A program made the position numbers and the translations under genes. From an uncultured Clostridium sp. (GTDB lineage Bacteria > Bacillota_A > Clostridia > Lachnospirales > Lachnospiraceae): 6,820 nt of DNA. This document shows positions 6,765 through 6,820 of this stretch, in pieces. The notes below the pieces were generated by a model. That model had not been told where the DNA came from and did no database searches. It saw nothing but the letters and a program-made list of their open reading frames with translations. The stretch covers positions 1-6,820 of the forward strand of contig CAMAMD010000073.1 of assembly GCA_945836785.1 (NCBI GenBank). Reading direction: 5' to 3'. Every line of letters begins with the position of its first letter. Positions within the stretch are counted from its first letter, which is position 1.

Positions 6765-6820
6765 CGTTCCCGAGGCGATTCGAACGCCCGACCTACCGCT
6801 TAGGAGGCGGTTGCTCTATC
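6765..6820 (-). tRNA. tRNA-Arg (anticodon CCU), 5' part outside window
   Basis: Read on the minus strand, the visible part contains the D-stem 3' side (GAGC, 6816-6813), a 5-bp anticodon stem ACCGC/GCGGT (6811-6807 with 6799-6795), and a 7-base loop CTCCTAA whose anticodon CCU is at 6804-6802. A 5-base variable region, a T-arm GGGCG-TTCGAAT-CGCCT, the acceptor 3' strand CGGGAAC and discriminator G at 6765 follow. CCU reads the arginine codon AGG. CCA is not encoded (TGA follows), so it must be added by the CCA-adding enzyme. The acceptor 5' strand and part of the D-arm lie beyond the window edge. Confidence 0.93.

Noticed and set aside
6765..6820. tRNA-Arg as a possible integration site for a mobile element
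   Set aside because: tRNA-Arg genes are frequent att sites, but the sequence past its 3' end holds only a terminator and a housekeeping gene, with no integrase or repeat of the tRNA end.

Overview
The window looks like a chromosomal segment of a low-to-moderate GC Firmicute, most likely a Clostridia/Lachnospiraceae-type gut bacterium. The reasons are purine-rich Shine-Dalgarno sites ahead of every gene, AT-rich intergenic DNA, a CBS/DRTGG-containing family II pyrophosphatase of the clostridial kind, and a tRNA gene with no encoded CCA. The taxon is an inference from gene content and protein style, not a database match.

Layout. Positions 1-348 hold the 5' part of a leftward gene for an unrecognised multi-pass membrane protein, cut off by the window edge. 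A 204-bp AT-rich divergent promoter region (349-552) separates it from a rightward pair, mnmG (553-2526) and rsmG (2558-3310). This pair ends in a perfect 16-bp hairpin (3289-3325) that begins inside the last rsmG codons and can serve as a terminator for both strands. Facing it on the minus strand are, in transcription order, a CBS-DRTGG manganese-dependent inorganic pyrophosphatase (5021-6676), a small two-helix membrane protein with a coiled-coil tail (4321-4917), and a DEDDh 3'-5' exonuclease with a C-terminal cysteine cluster (3333-4304). At the right edge is the 3' part of a minus-strand tRNA-Arg(CCU) followed by its own hairpin terminator.

How the genes work together. MnmG modifies wobble uridines of tRNA and RsmG methylates 16S rRNA, so the rightward operon is a translation-fidelity unit. 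Its usual partner mnmE is not directly upstream. The leftward genes combine pyrophosphate removal under probable adenine-nucleotide control, a predicted nuclease, and a membrane/coiled-coil protein that sits only 16 bp upstream of the nuclease and is likely translated together with it.

Most of the window is housekeeping. The least explained parts are the two-helix coiled-coil/exonuclease pair, the AT-rich membrane gene in the place where mnmE is often found, and short lineage-type insertions in both MnmG and RsmG. I see no CRISPR array, insertion sequence, prophage or riboswitch.
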